From Alphaproteobacteria bacterium (lineage in GTDB: Bacteria; Pseudomonadota; Alphaproteobacteria; Rhizobiales; Rhizobiaceae), in contig JANSYK010000001.1 of NCBI GenBank assembly GCA_024742485.1, positions 1,674,001 to 1,738,000 of the forward strand: a stretch of DNA of 64,000 nt, written 5' to 3'. Both the position numbers and the translations under genes were made by a program. A model generated the notes under the pieces. The model had not been told where the DNA came from, ran no database searches, and saw nothing but the letters and a program-made list of their open reading frames with translations. Below, in pieces: positions 60,549 through 64,000 of the stretch. The stretch's first letter is position 1. The number at the start of each line of letters is the position of its first letter.

Positions 60549-60938
60549 CTACTCGGCAGCCGATGGGTCCTGCAGATAGACAATGATGTTTTCGATGTCG
60601 GCCTCTTTCTTGAGACCGGCAAAGGCCATCGATGTCTTCTTGATCATGTCTTTTGGCTTCTGCAGATAAACCGTCAGAGTTTCGATATCCCAGACCTTGC
60701 CGTCGGCTGCAAACTCGGTCATTGCCTTGGAATATTTGAACCCCTCAACAGAGGCGACCGGACGATCGACAATATCGACAAGATGGGGTCCGACCTTGTT
60801 TTTCGCTTCTTCAGCCGTGTGACAGGCTTTGCATTTCTTAAACACTTTGGCGCCCTTCACGGCATCGCCATCGGCCAACGCCGGCATGGCCAGAACTGAC
60901 AACAGCGTGGTGGCCGCGGCAAGAATTCGAAACTGCAT
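60549..60938 (-). CDS. Cytochrome c family protein
   Basis: The 129-residue protein has a signal peptide (MQFRILAAATTLLSVLAMPALA, cleavage near residue 22), one heme-binding CxxCH motif (CKACH, about residues 36-40) and a C-terminal axial Met candidate in KKTSMAFAGL. The size and order match class I cytochromes such as c2 or c550-type electron carriers in the periplasm. Its partner is not visible in this window. Confidence 0.93.
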   Translation of the reverse strand: MQFRILAAATTLLSVLAMPALADGDAVKGAKVFKKCKACHTAEEAKNKVGPHLVDIVDRPVASVEGFKYSKAMTEFAADGKVWDIETLTVYLQKPKDMIKKTSMAFAGLKKEADIENIIVYLQDPSAAE

Positions 60939-61001
60939 TTATCTCTCCATCTCAAGTCCAGGGGTTCAGACATCCGGCAAAACCCAGCCGATGACTTGCG
61001 C

Positions 61002-61040
61002 CTTTTTGGGCGCTGTGGCAACGCAAATGCGCCCAAAAAG
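61002..61040. repeat. 12-bp inverted repeat between cytochrome c and tdk
   Basis: CTTTTTGGGCGC (61002-61013) and GCGCCCAAAAAG (61029-61040) are perfect inverse complements with a 15-nt spacer. The 3' arm ends in A, not U, so it is not a classical terminator. It lies just downstream of the tdk stop. Confidence 0.5.
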
Positions 61041-61065
61041 AGAGCAGGCAGGCAATATGACGCAC

Positions 61066-61677
61066 CTAGCTGGGTGACGCCTGCATGGGGAATTCGCCAT
61101 CCTGCGCCATGGCTTCCCTCCAATGCCGCCGACAAAGCGACACATAGGTTTCATTGCCGCCGACAACAATTTGCGCGCCATCCTGCAGCGGTTTTCCGTC
61201 ACCGCCCAGGCGCACCACCATGGTTGCCTTGCGCCCGCATTTGCAGATGGTGCGGATCTCGCGCAGGCTGTCAGCGATCGCCAGCAGCGCCAGGGAGCCA
61301 GGAAACAACTTGCCCTGGAAATCGGTTCGCAATCCATAGGCCATGACGGGAATGCCAAGATCATCAACGGCGCGTGCCAATTGCCATACCTGGGCTTCGC
61401 TCATGAACTGGGCTTCATCGACAAACACGCAGGCCACGTCCCCGTGTTCCTGCTCCTTTCGGATCGCCGCAAAGAGATCGTCATCGCGTCTGAAGGGAAT
61501 GGCATCGCATTCCAATCCGATGCGCGATCCGATCTTTCCCTTTCCTGCACGCTCATCGAGCGCTGCAATGAACAGCAGCGTGCGCATGCCGCGCTCACGA
61601 TAATTGTGGGAGGCCTGCAGCAACAATGTGGATTTGCCGGCATTCATGGCCGAGTAACTGAAATAAAGTTTGGCCAA
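61066..61677 (-). CDS. tdk: Thymidine kinase
   Basis: The 203-residue protein is a TK1-type enzyme: Walker A SAMNAGKST at residues 9-17, DEAQF near residue 93 with the catalytic Glu, and the C-terminal zinc-type cysteines CKCG...C (near 148-188). It phosphorylates thymidine (and deoxyuridine) for salvage. It lies far from the nucleoside importer at 1-8298 but shares its general theme. The length is normal for bacterial TK1. Confidence 0.95.
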   Translation of the reverse strand: MAKLYFSYSAMNAGKSTLLLQASHNYRERGMRTLLFIAALDERAGKGKIGSRIGLECDAIPFRRDDDLFAAIRKEQEHGDVACVFVDEAQFMSEAQVWQLARAVDDLGIPVMAYGLRTDFQGKLFPGSLALLAIADSLREIRTICKCGRKATMVVRLGGDGKPLQDGAQIVVGGNETYVSLCRRHWREAMAQDGEFPMQASPS

Positions 61678-61742
61678 GACAGGATCCGCATGGCTGTTGG
61701 TGTTGTCTGATCATAGAATCCTGACGGGACCAGAAAAACCGA

Positions 61743-62339
61743 TCAGACCGGTTTTCCCCGTCCTAATGGACTGGAGAGCTGGCTTTCGACATAATCTTCC
61801 ACCAGAAACTGCGCGTCAGATCCCTCTTTCAAGCTGCCGAGAGCCTTGCGGATATAGAGGCCGTCAATCATTGACGCGATGCCTTCGGCGATTTCAGGCG
61901 CGCGATCGCCGGCCAGTGGTCTCAGATCATGGATCAGGTTGGACGCCAGACGGCTCGAATAGATCTCAAGCAACCGGTGGGCGTCCTTGGATTCCTGTGC
62001 GTGGACATAGAAGACCAGCCACACAGACACCGTCTCGGGCTTGAACTGCTCCCGGCCGAGGCTGGCGCGGATGATCGCCGACACCCGCGCACGCGGCGTC
62101 GGCGCGCCACGTAGCTCATGTCGGACCTGACGACCATAATCGGTCAAAAGGTGACGCATGGCGGAGACGATCAATGCATCCTTGCTGCCAAAATAGTGAT
62201 GCGCCAGACCCTGCGAAACGCCCGCACGCGTGGCTATGTCGCGAATGGTAATATCCAGGGAACCACGCGCATGAATGGCCGAAATCGCGGCTTCCACCAA
62301 TGAACGCCGCCTGATCGGTTCCATTCCGACTTTGGGCAT
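61743..62339 (-). CDS. betI: TetR family regulator, BetI-like choline repressor
   Basis: The 198-residue protein has a TetR HTH (residues about 10-55, RRSLVEAAISAIHARGSLDITIRDIATRAGVSQGLAHHYFGSKDALI) and a C-terminal ligand domain matching BetI (start MPKVGMEPIRRRSLVEA). BetI represses choline and betaine genes and is relieved by choline. It is divergent from choX, and a BetI-like dyad lies in the shared intergenic region. Confidence 0.93.
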   Translation of the reverse strand: MPKVGMEPIRRRSLVEAAISAIHARGSLDITIRDIATRAGVSQGLAHHYFGSKDALIVSAMRHLLTDYGRQVRHELRGAPTPRARVSAIIRASLGREQFKPETVSVWLVFYVHAQESKDAHRLLEIYSSRLASNLIHDLRPLAGDRAPEIAEGIASMIDGLYIRKALGSLKEGSDAQFLVEDYVESQLSSPLGRGKPV

Positions 62340-62387
62340 GGGATGTCTCTCGTTCTGTCGCGTCGCCGGTTTTCGGCATTATGCGCC

Positions 62388-62428
62388 AACTGGTACCAAT
62401 TGCCAGTTATTCTTGAACAATCATTCAA
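62388..62428. promoter_or_regulatory. Candidate BetI operator region upstream of choX
   Basis: Two dyads lie between betI and choX: AACTGG (62388-62393) with CCAGTT (62403-62408), and TTGAA (62413-62417) with TTCAA (62424-62428). The second resembles a half of known BetI boxes with TTGAA/TTCAA arms. Both are in the middle of the divergent promoter region. Confidence 0.45.
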
Positions 62429-62487
62429 TAAAAGCTTGCAAATCAACCCGCTTTGTGGCGCGATATGGCGACCAGATCATCAAGAAA

Positions 62488-62502
62488 GCGATATGGTATC
62501 GC
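62488..62502 (+). promoter_or_regulatory. Short hairpin just upstream of choX
   Basis: GCGATA (62488-62493) and TATCGC (62497-62502) form a 6-bp stem with loop TGG, ending 18 nt before the choX ATG and close to its GGAG site. It could modulate translation initiation. Confidence 0.3.
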
Positions 62503-62520
62503 AAGAACGGAGACCCTGAT

Positions 62521-63465
62521 ATGACCCTTATCAAACATTCGCTTGTGGCCCTGGCCATGACAGCGGCGCTCGGTGGTGCTGCCTATGCTGCCGAACCGGA
62601 AAGCTGCAAGACGGTACGCTTCTCCGATGTGGGTTGGACGGACATCACGGCCACTACGGCAGCGACCACGACCGTATTGGAAGCCTTGGGTTACGATACG
62701 GACATCAAACTGCTGTCCGTGCCGGTGACCTACACGTCACTGAAAAACGGTGACATCGATGTCTTTCTCGGCAACTGGATGCCGACCATGGAAGCCGACA
62801 TTGCACCCTATCGCGAAGACGGCTCGGTCGAAACGGTTCGTGAAAACCTCGAAGGCGCGAAATACACGCTGGCGACAAATGCCGCCGGCGCAAAGCTCGG
62901 CATTGACGACTTCAGCAAGATTGCCGGCCAGGCGGATGCGTTGGGTGGCAAGATCTACGGTATTGAGCCGGGCAATGACGGCAACCGCATTATTCTCGAC
63001 ATGATCTCCAGCGACGCCTTCGGTCTGAAAGACTTCGAACTCGCAGAATCCTCCGAGCAAGGCATGCTGGCTCAGGTCTCGCGCGAAGACAAACGCGGCA
63101 ATCCGATCGTCTTTCTCGGCTGGGCACCACACCCGATGAACGCCAATTTCGAATTGACCTACCTGGCGGGTGGCGACGACCATTTCGGCCCGGATTTCGG
63201 TGGTGCGACGGTCTACACAAATGTGCGCAAGGGCTATGTCGATGAGTGCAGCAATGTTGGAGCCTTGCTCAAGAATCTCAAATTCTCGTTGCCTATGGAG
63301 AACGAAATCATGGGCGCCATTCTTGACGATGGCGAGGATCCGGCAAAGGCCGCTGCCGCATGGCTGAAGGCCAATCCTGACATGCTCAATGGTTGGCTGG
63401 CCGGTGTAACCACCGCCGACGGTGGCGATGGAATGGCCGCCGTCAAATCTAAACTCGGCCTTTGA
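62521..63465 (+). CDS. choX: Choline ABC transporter substrate-binding protein ChoX
   Basis: The ATG at 62521 has GGAG about 8 nt upstream; a longer open frame overlaps the betI promoter. The 314-residue protein has a signal peptide (MTLIKHSLVALAMTAALGGAAYAA, cleavage near residue 23) and the ChoX/ProX type fold: CKTVRFSDVGWTDITATTAATTTVLEALGYDT, then GNWMPTMEADIAPYREDGSVE and later WAPHPMNANFELTYL, the aromatic residues of which fit a quaternary-ammonium box. It is followed by a strong terminator hairpin and then by choW. Confidence 0.96.
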   Translation: MTLIKHSLVALAMTAALGGAAYAAEPESCKTVRFSDVGWTDITATTAATTTVLEALGYDTDIKLLSVPVTYTSLKNGDIDVFLGNWMPTMEADIAPYREDGSVETVRENLEGAKYTLATNAAGAKLGIDDFSKIAGQADALGGKIYGIEPGNDGNRIILDMISSDAFGLKDFELAESSEQGMLAQVSREDKRGNPIVFLGWAPHPMNANFELTYLAGGDDHFGPDFGGATVYTNVRKGYVDECSNVGALLKNLKFSLPMENEIMGAILDDGEDPAKAAAAWLKANPDMLNGWLAGVTTADGGDGMAAVKSKLGL

Positions 63466-63479
63466 GAATCGACAAAGAT

Positions 63480-63510
63480 AACCGCCCCGCATCTGCGGGG
63501 CGGTTTTTTT
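63480..63510 (+). terminator. Rho-independent terminator between choX and choW
   Basis: AACCGCCCCGC (63480-63490) and GCGGGGCGGTT (63495-63505) form a perfect 11-bp stem with loop ATCT, overlapping a seven-T tract (63504-63510). It lies 15 nt after the choX stop, so the transporter permease downstream is expected to be expressed at a lower level than choX. Confidence 0.92.
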
Positions 63511-63604
63511 GGGTCTGCACTCGGGTGGGGAAAGCCGATCCAAACCAATGGATGAAATCACCGTTGCTTTGGTATATGAAAACGGCACAAGCGGGGAACA
63601 ATCC

Positions 63605-64000
63605 ATGGAATGGCTGACGCAATACAAGATACCCATTGGCCAATGGTCAAAGGCCGTCGTCGACTGGCTGACGGATCATGGCGCCTGGTTTTTTGACGGG
63701 CTGGCGCTCGGGCTGGAAACCGTGATCGAGGCCATATTGTGGGCCCTGCAAACCCCGCCACCGCTGCTGGTCATCGCAGCTTTCGTCCTGTTCTCCTACA
63801 TTGTTCGCCGTTCACTCGCGACGGCTGCCTTTGTCGCCATCAGCTTTCTGTTCATCGTCAACCAGGGCTACTGGGAACGCACCACCGAAACACTCACATT
63901 GGTCGTCTCGGCCTGTATCGTGTGCATGGTCGTGGGCGTTCCGATCGGCATTGCGGCCGCCCACCGGCCAAAACTCTATACGACCATCAGACCCGTACTT
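63605..64000 (+). CDS. choW: Choline ABC transporter permease ChoW, partial
   Basis: From the ATG at 63605 (GGGGAA upstream) the frame runs off the right edge of the window; 132 codons are visible. It starts MEWLTQYKIPIGQWSKAVVDWLTDHG and has several hydrophobic segments (LLVIAAFVLFSYIVRRSLA, LVVSACIVCMVVGVPIGIAAA), as expected of the OpuA/ChoW type permease. An in-frame ATG at 63549 is a weaker alternative start. It follows choX and completes the choline importer with the expected ATPase gene outside the window. Confidence 0.92.
   Translation, partial: MEWLTQYKIPIGQWSKAVVDWLTDHGAWFFDGLALGLETVIEAILWALQTPPPLLVIAAFVLFSYIVRRSLATAAFVAISFLFIVNQGYWERTTETLTLVVSACIVCMVVGVPIGIAAAHRPKLYTTIRPVL

Noticed and set aside
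60367-60579. Plus-strand 70-codon frame between the five-gene operon and cytochrome c
   Set aside because: It overlaps the end of the cytochrome c gene and reads as Arg/Thr-rich low-complexity sequence, typical of a shadow frame in high-GC DNA.
61002-61040. Calling the inverted repeat after tdk a terminator
   Set aside because: The arms are perfect but the 3' arm ends in AAAAAG with no following U-tract on either strand.
1-64000. tRNA, rRNA, CRISPR arrays, transposases, integrases or phage genes
   Set aside because: None was found; no cloverleaf, regularly spaced repeat array, transposase motif or att-like direct repeat was recognised by eye.

Overview
The window is a high-GC, gene-dense chromosomal segment of an alphaproteobacterium, most likely a member of the Hyphomicrobiales (Rhizobiales) or a close marine relative. 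The main clues are a fused anthranilate synthase TrpE(G) behind a WWW-coding trpL leader, a PutA without a DNA-binding domain paired with a divergent Lrp-type regulator, a BetI-like repressor divergent from choXW, a DUF6481 protein, and an M24 protein of the DddP-like type. I saw no rRNA, tRNA, CRISPR array, phage or insertion sequence. The content is mainly uptake and catabolism of small nitrogen-rich nutrients (nucleosides, peptides, proline, choline).

Layout. 1-8298: a minus-strand operon led by a GntR/UTRA repressor. It encodes a BMP-type nucleoside ABC importer and four enzymes (cysteine hydrolase, PfkB kinase, nucleoside phosphorylase, SIS protein), with the genes from the importer ATPase onward overlapping one another by 4 to 8 nt. 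An 18-bp palindrome lies between the regulator and a divergent SDR gene. 8418-15613: SDR, spermidine-synthase-like protein, DUF6481 protein, two small secreted proteins, rsgA, a double CDGSH iron-sulfur protein and an ABC-F ATPase. 15836-20210: leuA and trpE(G), the latter behind a complete trpL attenuator. 20322-31251: a mixed region with an NTF2-LuxR fusion, an unrecognised HEAGH putative metallopeptidase next to a small winged-helix-like protein, a DddP-like M24 protein, a GFA protein, a cysteine-tailed glutathione transferase divergent from a cysteine-tailed ArsR, a D,D-carboxypeptidase lipoprotein and small redox or secreted proteins. 31433-35134: fhs, an MDR dehydrogenase and a PcaC-like protein.

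35156-46478: a peptide-uptake island. One Dpp-type permease operon carries a binding protein, an M19 dipeptidase-like enzyme and two tautomerases. A second binding protein and a second dipeptidase lie outside the operon, and there are two paralogous XRE-cupin regulators. Both regulator/binding-protein intergenic regions carry nearly the same 31-bp sequence, so the regulators probably act on a common site type. 46500-50983: putA, its Lrp-type regulator and a PEP-mutase/isocitrate-lyase family protein. 51008-52494: an ArsR, SRPBCC, DHFR-like operon, followed by an MDR oxidoreductase pseudogene with two in-frame stops. 53590-60211: a compact five-gene operon of largely unknown function (coiled-coil protein, unknown protein, AAA+ ATPase, DUF6638-type protein, membrane DUF2333-type protein), the best candidate for an undescribed system. 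60549-64000: cytochrome c, thymidine kinase, betI-like repressor, choX and the start of choW.

A mosaic intergenic repeat of about 100 bp occurs in three full copies and one half copy. All three full copies begin at or directly after the TAG stop codon of the adjacent gene.
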